64,000 bases of DNA from Hymenolepis diminuta (taxonomy: Eukaryota > Platyhelminthes > Cestoda > Cyclophyllidea > Hymenolepididae), in assembly GCA_900708905.1 (NCBI GenBank), contig CAADRB010000046.1, positions 1,047,726 to 1,111,725 of the forward strand, written 5' to 3'. A model generated the notes under the pieces. It was given only the letters and a program-made list of their open reading frames with translations. It was not told the DNA's origin and did not search any database. The stretch's first letter is position 1. Each line of letters starts with the position of its first letter. This document shows, piece by piece, positions 26,401-39,100 of the stretch. The position numbers and the translations under genes were made by a program.

Positions 26401-28019
26401 AAGTATGAAAAGTCATTTTTCGCTGAATTGATGAAATAAGTTTTCCGCCGATGTCTTCGATACCTTGCATGTACTCATTATTTTCAGCTCCATGCAAAAC
26501 AAAACTACTGAAAATACTATGTACCTCCTATTTTCTTGGTAGTAAGTTATTGCAAGAGTTTTAGAGATCGAGTTACGGTACAATAATTGCCGTATTCGAT
26601 CAGCGTTTCCTAAGACTGATTTTTAATATCTCCTGTTTAAAATCGCCATTTACTATATACGTAAATATATATTTCCTTGAGAATTTCGAAGATGGAATAT
26701 ATCTACTATAGCGATATTCTTTTAATTTCCTTGCCAATAAGAGGTTTTTTGATAACGTAACACTACATATTTCATATTTTTCCAATAATTGTGCATGAGG
26801 ATTGCTGTATCTTGATGCATTGTGGTAATATAGTTCAAAGGAAGAAGTCAAGAAGTTTCACTGAGGATTTGCTTTAACTATTTATAAATGAACCTTGAAA
26901 TTTAGATGAGCCAGTCTTTCACCATGTAACTTTGCATTTTTAAAAACTCCAAAGATTTTCGATATGATATCCAAATCATAAATTTATTAGATAGTAAAAA
27001 GTACTAACAATTCTGTATAATAAAAAGAGAAACTATTAGGGGTAATATTTTATTTTGTACTTTTCTGCTAAAAAATAATTTAGGGAGTTCATTTCGAAAC
27101 AAAAGTATATGAGGTCGATATGAAATACCGTAACATATACTTATATATGAACTAAGATGGCCCTAAATAAAATTTTGTTTCATTGATAAAACATGTCGTT
27201 AAAATCATTTTTTTTATTTTTACTGTAAATTACACTTTCGTCAAATATTGCTGAAATGATGTTGTTAATGATGTTTGTATACTTGACCTTCAATAGTAGA
27301 GTGTTATCTTTGATAATCTTATTCTGCGCAATAACTTATCTGCCAAGTCCACAATTGTAGGTGGGTGAAAAATATGGTGTTTCATTTTTTGCTATACTAA
27401 TTTATCCTATTAATATTAGGATACAAATATGGATAATAATTATTAATAGTGCTATTTTATTTGATTTACTTTTAATTACATGCCATAATTTTCATTTACA
27501 CTAAATTCAGATTAAAATCATTTATTTTCGTTTATATAAACTTGCAGCACTAGGAGTCCAAACCAGCTTTCAGAGTATATATTTTATTAGCAGTTTTCCT
27601 CATTTGGTGCTACTATTGGAAATTATTTTATGAATTTCTCTTGATCACCTAATATATAATTTCCAAATATTTGCTATTGACGTGGTTTTATACCGGGATA
27701 CCTCCCTGTCAATTTTTATAATTTTATTTCTAGTGTCATTCTATAACAAAAGTGTTTCAACGTTACTTATATCGCGTAAACTTTTTTGTTTTTCACATAG
27801 TGGAAAAATCCTAATAAATATCCCAAGTCGGATCTGACCATAATATTCATAATTAACCTTGTAAAGCATGTATGTGTTCATGAAAAGCTAATGATAATGT
27901 TAGTAAAAAAATGTTAACGGTATTTATGTTGATTGGAGTTGATATTGGCGAACGGAAAATCAGTTTCCCCTATCCACACACGCTTACTTTGAGTTCAACC
28001 ATTATGCAAAATTAGTGCG

Positions 28020-28155
28020 TGTGTATGCTCACTATCTCATCGCATCCAGAAGTCCTTGTAGTGTATTTTGTGTGTTTAAGCACAAAACACCAACATAGAT
28101 GGTGCGCTCACACACATATGTGTGTGAAACGATCAATAAGTGTGCGCGTGTAATA
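28020..28155. repeat. TG/CA-rich tract with a 20-base perfect palindrome
   Basis: The palindrome is centred on 28117/28118 (28108-28127): TCACACACAT then its exact complement. Just upstream, TTTTGTG and CACAAAA form a seven-pair stem around an eight-base loop. GTGCGTGTG and GTGTGCGCGTG words flank both. Confidence 0.75.
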
Positions 28156-28818
28156 GCACTTTATCATTTCTCTCCTTCTCCCCCTTGTCACGTGAAATTC
28201 GAACTCGGTCCTCAACGTTCTGAATTTTTATATCAAGAAATTTAAGGAATACTCATCTTTTAAAGTGGAAAATAAACTGTCAGAAAGACACCCCTAATTG
28301 AGAAGGTCGAATTCGGTTATTCCAAAGTTAGCCACTATATGGATAATGTTCGGTTTCGAATTCATGTTTCCTTAAGTGTCGGAATGTTAGAGTCTCATTT
28401 TGGATTGATGCTGAATCCGATTCTTATTTATTTAACGAGATGACTTAAAACCTAGCAGTGGTTGGAATGAATATCCGCTTTTGATGATTTTTACTCAGTA
28501 TGGGCTTACCAAGTGGGAATTTTTCTGTGAAATAAGAAATCATAAACTCCGTCCGTAACTTCTTCTTTTTGTTAACTTTTAGCAGAAACTTTAATCTAAT
28601 TGTGGTTTCACAATTATAGTTAATTATTAAATTCTAAATGGTTGAGGTTTTATAACTTTGAAGGTTTAGATCTTAGAATAGTGAAGCCCACAAGCACAAA
28701 TTGACTTGATCTTTACGATTCATGAACATTTTAATGTTTTTTTATTGATTTCTTCGAGATAGTTGATAACCTGGAAGCTATATCAACTTGTATTTGCAAT
28801 CTTTACTTTGACAATAAC

Positions 28819-28851
<33 letters not shown>

Positions 28852-28854
28852 TAT
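28819..28854. repeat. (AT)n microsatellite
   Basis: Thirty-six bases of AT alternation with one interrupting AC unit. Confidence 0.95.
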
Positions 28855-30115
28855 GCAAATTACACAATGGTCTACCTTTATTTCTTAATCTGATTATAAA
28901 TATTTGGTTCTTGTTTAAACGTTTGTGGAGCAACTGAATATTTTACCTCCTTTATTGCATATTATTAGCGGGATAATTTAAGTCTAAGTAAATAAGATCC
29001 TTTATTTGATCAGCTGGTTTATTGATAGGTCATATTAAAAATTTGACTTGGAAATGATGATTCATGGTTTGCGTTGTTGGATTTTGAGAAAAAGATTTTT
29101 GTCTAAATATGAATCTAATTCATTGAAAATATCCTCATTGTCTTTATTTTTTATAATTAACACTTAATTTCTTCTGGAATTACTGAGCATATTTTCAATA
29201 CTCGTTTGCTATACTAAAGGGCCTTAATCGAAATAGATTTCTTTTAATTCACGCATATTTTAAATTTACCAAGTATTTTTAGCTTCTTACTCTTTAAAGT
29301 TAAGAATCAAGAAGTTCTTCGCTACTCGTATATATTCCAGCCTCACCTTACGATACTGATCAGTTTTAATCATAAATTCGAATGGTAATTGCATCTCTTA
29401 GTTGGTCTGTCCCAAGATGAAGTACAAATTTCCTATAACACTAGCCTCTGAATTTCTAGCCGGAGTAAATACTTCTGATAGAAGTGAAAAATAACTGCGT
29501 TATTTCGCCATAATTACTATTCTCAAGAGTGAATTCGGTTCAAATGCGCCCTCTTTTTCCGCAGTCTTCCCAAATTTTTTTATCTGCTCCTACTTTTCCA
29601 CAGGCATATTTACCATCTCTTACGTAAAGCATCTTACTATGCCCTCCATGTTAAGTGTTATTTTGATAACTTCCCACTCAACACGTGTGAAAATTATGAT
29701 CCTTTTTGTTTTTCCTTCTATCAATCTCAACTCAATCAATTGCAGTCGAACTCAAAGTCAAAAAATTGGAATTCACTTCGCCCACTAAGTTATGTTGATT
29801 GAGAATCAATGGATAAATATAAATAACAACTAATTTTATTTTATACAAGGTGCCTTAAGTAGGCAGAGAGAGAGAAAGAGAGCACAAAACAAATAGCCCG
29901 TAAAATCTCAATCCCTTGTTAAAACGGTCACATGATAGATCCGTTTGGCAAATCTGGACGTTATTTTGGGTGGATATTGAGAACTGCCTCCGAATTTGCC
30001 CGCAAATCTTTGGTGCGTTTACACAAAACTCAGCAATTTCATCTTAATAGCGACCGCATTCCATAACTGAAGTGATTTCCGCAGTGCTAATCATCATCAT
30101 TTCCCCTCTCCCTCA

Positions 30116-30126
30116 CCCCCCCCCCC
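30116..30126. repeat. C homopolymer, 11 bases
   Basis: Eleven consecutive C inside a longer pyrimidine tract (about 30100-30136) that begins TTCCCCTCTCCCTCA. Confidence 0.9.
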
Positions 30127-32972
30127 GTTTTTTCTCAAATTCATCTATGGATCTCTTATTATCATCAGCTCTCTTCCTTTTTTATTGCGCATCATCATTC
30201 GTTTTTGCTGCTGTCATCTAACTAACCATCCGATCGGGTGTTGTGGATATCATATTACCTTCCAAAAAACATTTTCGTATTTTATTACCGACCTTACTAT
30301 TTCTAATAAATACCTTCCAATTATTCATTCATTAACCGCATGAGTTGGCGTTCATTTCATCATCTTGGTATCGAATTTCTCATGAAATGCATTTTTTCGA
30401 CCTTTTGTTACCAGCTTGTCATCTGTTTCATACTCTTATGGAATCAGAGTCTATGCATATTTAGCACGCTTAAATGACATTTGTCGGAAAGATCTGCGTA
30501 ACTTCAATATATTGATTTTCTGTCTAATTCATATTGATATTTTTTTCGTTTGCATGTGTTTTGATCGTGAATTCTAAAAATCTAATTCTATGAAATTGAT
30601 TCGCAAACTTAATCCCGATTTCCTCAAAAAATGCACTTTTATTTATCGATCTTAATTAAATCAAGGATTGTTTCAATTTCTGAAAATCCAAAAAAACTGG
30701 TATATTTGCACAAGTTTTTTAACGAAGTTGCTTCAGCTGTTTTTCTCGCAAATTAGAACTGTTTTTGTCTTAATGCAATTCTTTATCGATTATGCACTTT
30801 TCACCCATTGAGTCTGTTAATAGCGCATTTTGTATCCCCAAATCTGATTAATCATATTATAATTACTTCATATGTGTAGATATGTTAATCTATGAAACCA
30901 CCAAGATACTGAATTGGTGTACTGAACACGTTATCAATCAAGGATGTACGTCAGTTTGCCGAAAGTGACGACCTTTCTACGTGTAATCATGTACTTAAGG
31001 AAAACGGGGCTTGATATCAGGCAGGAATTTGCTACTTCATTTGCCTTTTTCATCTATTTTTTTTCCAAGCGAAGTAGACCATAGAACATAGACACCGAAA
31101 GTTGGTTATCATTACTCATAATATCCCGAACGACAATCACTTCATCACTTTCCTAAATCGCACTCGGACTCGGATACGTAAGACCACCAGTGTAGAATCC
31201 GTCGCTGGCAATATTGGTCAACCAGTCAGCTAATCACTTATCCCATATCCAATTCTATATAAGTACATTTTTTTCCCAATTGTGGACCGCTGTTTGAGCT
31301 GCTAGCCCTACTCCTTCCTCCTACTAGAGTCTGAGTGGTAGCTCTGTAAAGTGAGCAACTTAGCAAGTTATAAAAATAATAATACCATCATCGGCTTGTC
31401 TACTTCTCATAAGTGATATTCTAATATTTCTCAATTCCTATCCACAATTTTTATAATTTGTTCCCCGATTTTCTGGATGAGTTCATAATAAGACCATATT
31501 GATCAGTTGATTTAATTGAAAATGTTGTCATTACCAATTTGATTCTTTATATCACCTATAGGTTGATTTAATGCGTTTTGAGCCAACGCAGATCATTTCG
31601 ATTCTCCATTTAATGGCAGAAAGTTTGTGGTTATTTATAGGGAAATCCCATGCATCACTTAACCTGAGATAAGCGGAGGAGACATTTCTGACAGAGAAAA
31701 TGTAAAATTTCTTCTTCGTGGTAGATCCTTATTAACTAGGGAGAATAGTCATTCTCAACATGGGATGTAAATTTTCTGACGCGGCAGTCAACATTAAACT
31801 CACCCGATTAAGTAATCTCTAATGTTTGCTTGAATTGAAAGTATATGGGATACCTCCTTTATACCTAGCTTGTGATTATCTATAGTTAAATCAGAGTTAA
31901 ATTTAGGCTGTCTTTTGTCGAAATTTCCTTCTCCTGACCTCCTGTGTTGTGTTGTTCCATCCTCGTTTTCTTTATTGTTTACAAACGAGGGTATTTGTAT
32001 TTTTGTTCATAAACAGGCTCTACCTTTCCATGTATATCATCTGTGCCTAGACTGGTGCATCTTTGACGAAACTGTCCTCTTGGCTACTGCTATTGCTGTG
32101 GATAAGCATTGACATCTTAATAATTAATTGGCATCTGGACATGTAAACTCGGGTCTTTACCGAATAATAGACTGAGAGAGTCGGGTCATATTAGAAATAT
32201 CTCTGCAGAGAGAAGGTGATCATTTTAGTTACCAAATCGACGCCGGTAAAATTCGAATACTTACTTTTGGTCAAATCATTTACCAGCTTAACCAAACATA
32301 AGAATAGGCAGTCATTTTTGATATTCTAATGATCGTTCCTTCTGTCTACTGTCCCTCTCACCTTCAGGGTTTTTTTCGAAAGTTTCATTGAATTTCTGTT
32401 TCGAACTATCTGCCTAATGAAATAGATATATCTCCTAAAGCTATTTTACTATTTTCCCTCTTAAAGGTGTTTTTGCGAGGTGAAGTCGTTCTGCAGTCTT
32501 GTCTTGTTGGTGCAGAAATCCCCTGATTTCTTTTAATTAAAATTCATCGCATGCCTCTGTCTATATCACGCAATAATTTAATGTTGTTAGTAAAGTAGTG
32601 GTTGGTTTTCACGGAAGGCACCTAATATTAATGCTCAGGCGAGAAAAGTTCAACGTACTTATTCTCACTCCGTAATCATCATCTTGAATAAATCGAATTA
32701 ATTATGGGGTTGTTATGCTCAAGTGAAGGTGAACAGTCTCATTCAATCTCTCACCTTTGAGGAATGGTTGTGGTGTAGCTCAAATATCATCCGTTGCCCT
32801 TTCTTCACCATACTTCATTTTGCTTTTTGTGCGATAAGTAACGTAGGTTATTTATAGCTCTTTTAGATCAGCTAGTTCGTATTTTGAAGACATTATAGAG
32901 GCATTTTGTTTGCTTATCCTCATTTTTATAGTCCAACGGGTGACTCTGTAGCTAACTGCTGACACTCATATT

Positions 32973-33042
32973 TGTTTCTCCCCCCCCCCCTCTCCTCTTC
33001 AAACGAAATGTTTTAACTCTCCTCCTCCCGTCTTTTCGATAG
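32973..33042 (+). promoter_or_regulatory. long pyrimidine tract and splice acceptor before exon 1
   Basis: A run of 11 C (32980-32990) continues as TCTCCTCTTC and, after a short AT-rich break, as CTCTCCTCCTCCCGTCTTTTC. It ends in ATAG at 33039-33042. This is a strong acceptor. The AG belongs to an in-frame TAG directly before the exon, so translation cannot enter the exon from contiguous upstream genomic sequence. The upstream partner is either a distant exon or a trans-spliced leader; neither is visible in the window. Confidence 0.55.
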
Positions 33043-33114
33043 GATTACGGATCTTCAATTTTCATTTCTTCAATTTCCTCCTTTGATTCGGACGACATGG
33101 GTTCAGATTGTGAT
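33043..33114 (+). CDS. RhoGEF exon 1 found (acidic Ser-rich leader)
   Basis: 24 codons in phase 0, from the pyrimidine-tract acceptor to a consensus donor GTAAGT. The peptide is rich in Ser, Ile and Asp (SSISSFDSDDMGSD). An internal ATG at 33097 has G at -3 and G at +4, a good initiation context, so translation may start there. No further upstream coding exon was identified. No domain lies in it, so the call rests on splice sites, phase and position. Confidence 0.6.
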
Positions 33115-36100
33115 GTAAGTCACCTAAGGTCTACGTTGTTGCATGCTTAATAATCTTTTTACCAGCCGTTTTGATCCAATAGAAATTATCAGTTGGTGTT
33201 CGGAGAGATATATATTGTATTTACTGAAGAGTGAAGAAAGTGCAATTAGAAGATTTCGGTCCAAAAAATCCCAGGTTGCAATTAGTACATCGTTGCTCTT
33301 ATGACCTTCATGTCTTGAGATATATTTGAGGTCGTTACTTCTGCTGGTGCTTATATTTGAAGGTGATTGCAGCTAAAGAACAAAAGCTTGCAGTTATTTG
33401 AACTTTCTTAATCAAGTATTCCATAAACCCGTTGCTCGAACTCAGAAGAAAGAATGAGCATCACAAACCGCACAAGTTTAAAAGAATGGATAGTTTTAAC
33501 ACCTCTTCAATTGTCAAAGTAATTGAGTGGTTAGCTGATTAAATTTGAGATATCAACTTACTGGATGCACTTCTGTTTCAAGCGTTCTGTAGAACCTACA
33601 GGTGTTCCTAAGTTGGCCTGATATTATGTGTTTCTTCACGTTAATGCGCATTTAGAGATCAGAACGGTTTATCTCACTGACTAATAAAGGAGTGTAGGTG
33701 TACCGTTGAAGCGTTTTCTCTACACATTCCTTAAACGGTTAGTGGTTAATATGCACCAGTGCCCAAGTCGGAGTTCACGCGATCGGTGCTCATCGATACG
33801 CACATTACTGAAGTGGATGACTAACTACACTTATTAATTTTTTTTCTACAGGAGAAGTAGTGGAATGCGATTTTCTCATAAGAGTAATTGGGGTACCTTC
33901 TCTCTACTCATGTTAAATGTGAACAGCAGATTTATAAAGTTTTCTTCAACGTTCTGGGGATTTATCATGAAACTTACTTGGCACGAATTGTTAGACGAAA
34001 ATTAAGTCGTATCTCTCTAGTTCATGCAATTTCCTTTTAATTTACTTTAATTAACCGTGTAGATTGCAGAGCATTTCATATGTCCTAAAGAAATTTTCAA
34101 GTTTGTACAAGATGATGTATGCAGGGCCATCACCTTTAAAGCATGGGACTTCTTAATGCAATCTTTTTAATAATTTCCTTGTTATTCACATTATTTTGAC
34201 CTCTTCTGATTCCAATTTTCTAGTTATATTTAGAAACTCTTTAGTCACCCTAAACCGTTCTACCGCTGCTGAAATTCAAAGTAAAAGGCATTTCGAACTG
34301 GTTCTATGATTATTAATTGGTTACTTGATGGTATGATAAAGTTTTCTTTGTCGTAAATAATAGTTATGAGGTAGTTTAACAGAAGTAATTTTTTGTGCTT
34401 TGTGATCAAAAACGCCCAGAATAATGTTCTTTTGTTTCTTTTTAGGAATCAGAAACAACGGAAAAATTGAACTCTCCAAGACAAGAGATGTGAGCTTATC
34501 CTAAAAAAACTATGAAATACATTTGTTCAAGAGGAAGAGTTAAATTTTTATCATAGATACAAGTTGGACATTAAATATTGCTATTAAAGTTGAGAGAATT
34601 GGTAAAGTTGGAGAAATTGGTCCCGATAGTTCAAGACTCTTCTATGGCCCGAATCGTTGTCTGTAAGGCCTTGACTTGAGACATTAAAGGATTTTAGGTT
34701 TCTGCTCAGTTTTGAAAATGAAACATTACACCTTATGCTAACTTTCATGAAAGAAGGCCTCCTTTTTATATTTTATTCACGGTCATACCTTTCACGACCC
34801 AATTCTGATGCGTTTGACAGCAAAATAAAGTGTATATTAAGATTTAAGTACCTCTGCGTAGTGGTCAAAATGCTCGTCAGCCAAATTCAAGGTTACGGGT
34901 AAGATACTCATCGGTGTATGGCTAGTTATGTGAATAGTTAACAGCACTAAAGTAACTCTAGGATACCTTCCCCTACCCAAATCAACTGTTGTTAGCACTT
35001 TTATACTTACCTTAAGAGGCATGTCTGAAACATTATAAGCTTAAAAATGGGTGATAGCGTTTATCCCATTTTTGTGGCAGCAGAACAGCTAATTGACATA
35101 AGCTAGCTAGACTTGCATCCTTTTCCCAATCATATGTTACGCTCCATTGGTTTTATGACCGATTAGCCACTGATTAGAGATTGAAATGGCGTTATATCCT
35201 CCTCCATTACATCAAACCATTTAATGAGGACGATTTATGCTACTGGTGCTATCGTCCTAATCCTGCTCTTCATCTCCTAAGTTTTAACACCTCTTAATAA
35301 GAACGTAGGCACCTGAGTTTGGAATACTACTTTGAGTTCTCTTGTTAGTTCTGATAGCGGTTTTATTTCCCTAGGATGTCGAATGGAACTCCACGCAATG
35401 GGGAATCAGACCAGCCGCCTACAGAACACATATTTGATGATCAAGCCGTGTCACAGAGCCTTCAGGTTCCCGACCATATTCCAAGTCCAGAGGAGCTGGT
35501 TGAAAAGGGTCAGTATCTGGTCGATTGTCCCAGTTGGTTGGCTTTTATTGGCGAGAACAAGCGACTACAGTATTCTAATCACTTTATCAGCAGAAATGAC
35601 AAAATTTGGGGTAAGTCATCCCTAGTTGATTCTTTTTCGTGATGATGATGAATGCGTTTAATTGCCTGATAATTCGTCTGTTAACATGCTTTTCTTCTCG
35701 AACTTAGCTTTACATCTTCTGTGTTCCTATAGCGCCGGTCCCATTATTCATCTTCCAACCTCCTCCCTTGACGTGCTTAATCTATTCGTCTGTTCCTCAT
35801 TAAGAAGATGCCTGCGTTTGATTAATGTGTGCTATCAAATATATTCTGTGATATGGTCGATTAGGACTTTCATTAATGAATGGGTTTCTTTAATTGATGT
35901 TTCTAGGTAAAGACACTGACCCTTGTTTTGCAAATGGAAAGATGTTTTGTAGAAATTACCGTTTAATAAATCGTCTATTAATGAGTGCATTAAATTATTC
36001 ACTCAACATTTTTTTAGAGTTGCAAACTCTAACGGGACAGTTAAGTATACCATCTCAGCTTGAAAAGTATTATCTATCATAGTAATAAATTCGATTTTAC

Positions 36101-39100
36101 TGAAAATACGCTCTACATGGTATTATCCGCCGATAGTATTGATATTCGATATTTCGGATTGCAAAAGTTTGAAACTTTTCTGCACAAAAGTCCACAAAAA
36201 TGAATGAGCTTTAACGCTAACTGACAGTTATTTGATAATATTCTTATGTTCATTAGCTTTAGTTTGGGATTATTATTTACCTTGGTTATTATTCGCGACC
36301 AGCAGCGTATATTTGGTGAGATAGTCAGATATGCCGAATTTTGGCCGCCATTGGGGTATTATCGATGCGTCCGGTGCCTTTATTCTACAGGGATTAGATG
36401 TAAATTTGAAGTTCTCCATTAAGAAATATTTTTTCCTATTCAAAACCTCGTAGAGATCTCCAAATATGGTATAAAGAGATGACTCATATTATTGGCTTTC
36501 TATTTGCTCTTATTGACCTGTTTTGTATGTTTCTTTTATCTTCTATAGAGTTGATCTCTACTGAGATACGCTACGTGGATTTGTTGGTTGTGATTCGTGA
36601 TGTCTTCATGAAAGCCTTTCCACCGCGAAAGGAAGACTCCTTGAACCTTTGCGACAATCTCTTTCCTCACCTGGATGATGTTCTCGAATGTCATAACCGC
36701 CTTCTCTACTTCATGCTGGAAGCCCATAATGCCACTCCAGATCACATCACCAAAAACCTTGGCCAGTGTTTCATCACAACAGTAGGTTCTAATGTAGCCT
36801 TTAAGATTATGGTACCTCTCACTATAACTCCAGGCTGTGGCAATCAATTTAACCCATGCTTCTACTCTAGCGACATCATTAAAATTCAAAAGACATGGCA
36901 CGATATGTATATATTAATTTATTAAGAAAGTTGGTAAACATACTTTTCCGATAAACAGATGCATAGCTATAAATGTATGTGGGGCTTTACCTTTTCTCAG
37001 CTCGGAGGACTGTATGGTGTTGCTTTTTTAAAAGCTCTTTTGATAATCTGAACAGGTTTTAAATAGGTGTCACAAAAATGTAGTATGAGATGTAGATAAA
37101 GTAAAAAATTACATGAAATATTAGATTACTCATTGTAAATGAGCCAATATGCGTCAGGGGAAGTTCTCTTATCAGTCATTCAATAAGCAAACTCAAGTGA
37201 CATTTAAAGCAGGAGATACATAAATTGAATTTAACTCACCAGCAATCTGAACAGCTTAAAATAGCAACTTAAGTATAAATAGAACAAAGAATGGGAGATC
37301 TAATCGGAGAACTTCGAGTTCTGCTAGTAGTCCATTTATTCGTTAATAATAATTGTTTGAAGTTCATATTGAGGATGGAAAATGAGAGAGGAGTACTGTA
37401 GTTGTCAAAATTTGATGTTTTGGAGGGAGATATTTAAAGAATTCGAAATTTCTTTCCAATTATTGTGCGCCAGTGACGCAGTGGCCAACATTGGAGGCGA
37501 CGAGATCAATGCCCAATGATATATATCCAGCGGTCAGATGATTAACCACCGTGGTTACTTCTGGTCAACTAAAAAGATTGCAGAATATGAGTTTTTCATA
37601 AGGACATATCCAGGATATCTTTCCTCCATACAAGTCAATTTCTGTGAACACTTCCTAATAAACATGCGAAATTTTTTCAATTATTATGGTTTGTTTCATA
37701 GTGTATTATTTTTGGACCATATGATAGACGAAAAATGATCCTCTTACATTTGTACTGAGATATGATTTGGACGTGAGGCTTTCAATATTACACTTGCCAA
37801 ATAGTAAGAAAAGTAAAACTTGAAGAATTCGTTCTTGAAAGCAAAGATTTCACTGCAGCTCAATCTGTTTCGCCTTCAGAATGCTTGATAAATTCATTTG
37901 GTTGATCAATTTTCTAGACAGTTTAAGAACAATTAAATAGGTTTTCATGAAATCAAAGTTTAAATCACTTGTAGTTTCGTTTGCAGGCTTTTTACAAATC
38001 AGATCTATTTTATTTGATACCATGATAAAGTTTACATCTCAAATTGCTCATGTTGTAAGTAATCGGTGGCTGTACCACTCCCATCTTCATTTTTGTGGAG
38101 CATTTAATCTGGCAAAAGCTGATGCTAGCCAAAATCCTTAAAATTCTGAGATAATTGAGAGTATATCTTTCTTATTATATATGAATAATTTTTTCGGGGT
38201 TAGAAAGCATACAAATAGTCCATAGTTATTTAGACTTCTAACATTCGTCTATCCGTTATATTTTTTCGCTCATTTTGGTTTGAGACTGACTTGAGGTATC
38301 GCTTGTTTTGAAAAATTAAATTTTGAAAGAAATCACTTGGATGCCTTTTTCTAGAAATCGGTGAGTTCGCGAGACATTTATTTGGTACATTTTAATAAAT
38401 ATTCACACTGACTCTTATGCCAGTGTGTTTTTATTGAGTTAAATAGGATTTTCTGTCACTTCTATTGTGCTTTATTATTATTTTGTTGATTCCGGTTTAA
38501 ATGCTCTTCTATAGTATCTTAGGTATAAACTAACTTAATAAATATCCGCAAATTTATAAGTGTGTTACATTATTTAATGTAGAAGGTGATATGTCCTCGT
38601 TTGACCTTATCTGTCAATCTAGATTGGATGGTATTTAAAGGAATTTGATATTTGAGTTGTTATTATCCACGACATGGCATTTGAACTTGTGAAACAATAA
38701 CCTAGTAAAATAAGGAGTTAAATGGAGGGATTGAGTAAAAATTTTGTGTAAATTGAGAGTAAAAAAGAGACTTATTTAATTTTCAGATCCATGTTTTACA
38801 ATTTTTACTTAAGTTCCATAATGCACTGCTAAATACGAATATTCCAAATTTCAAATGTCAAAATTTTCTTCTTCGGTGCCTGTGTGAATTTATGTTCATG
38901 ATGCTCAGGTATTGAAAGATAATTTTGATTTCCTGATATGAATGTTTGTGAAAGTTATAACTTGAATTTTTCACAAGGGAAGTATGGGGTCTATTTATAC
39001 GGGATAATTAAGAAATAATTCCATTTTTTAAAAATTAAATAACTTCATTACTAATCATTGTTTGATAAAAATTGGAAAGTGAGAACGACGTATATTGGGT

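Larger units (their letters stand above)
23365..33042. other. gene-poor region upstream of the RhoGEF exons
   Basis: No supportable gene. A 142-codon open frame at 24262-24690 (+) has a pyrimidine-rich first half and no known motif. Its reverse strand is also open, at 24728-24459. A GC-richer island lies at about 25730-25930. The stretch 31080-31230 has an open frame rich in Arg and Thr on the + strand with no family match. Simple repeats and C runs are listed separately. Any missing 5' exon of the RhoGEF gene would be expected here or further upstream, but I could not identify one. Confidence 0.5.

Noticed and set aside
34837..35022. 61-codon - strand ORF in intron 2
   Set aside because: No motif, and lies within a phase-consistent intron of the + strand gene.
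36536..36901. 121-codon open frame on the - strand across the DH exon
   Set aside because: It is the reverse shadow of exon 4. The + strand has clear DH homology and phase-matched splice sites.
36782..36925. C-terminal extension of the DH exon by read-through
   Set aside because: The frame continues into the intron after a GTAGGT donor. Splicing to 43878 restores the DH helices, while the read-through peptide has no homology.
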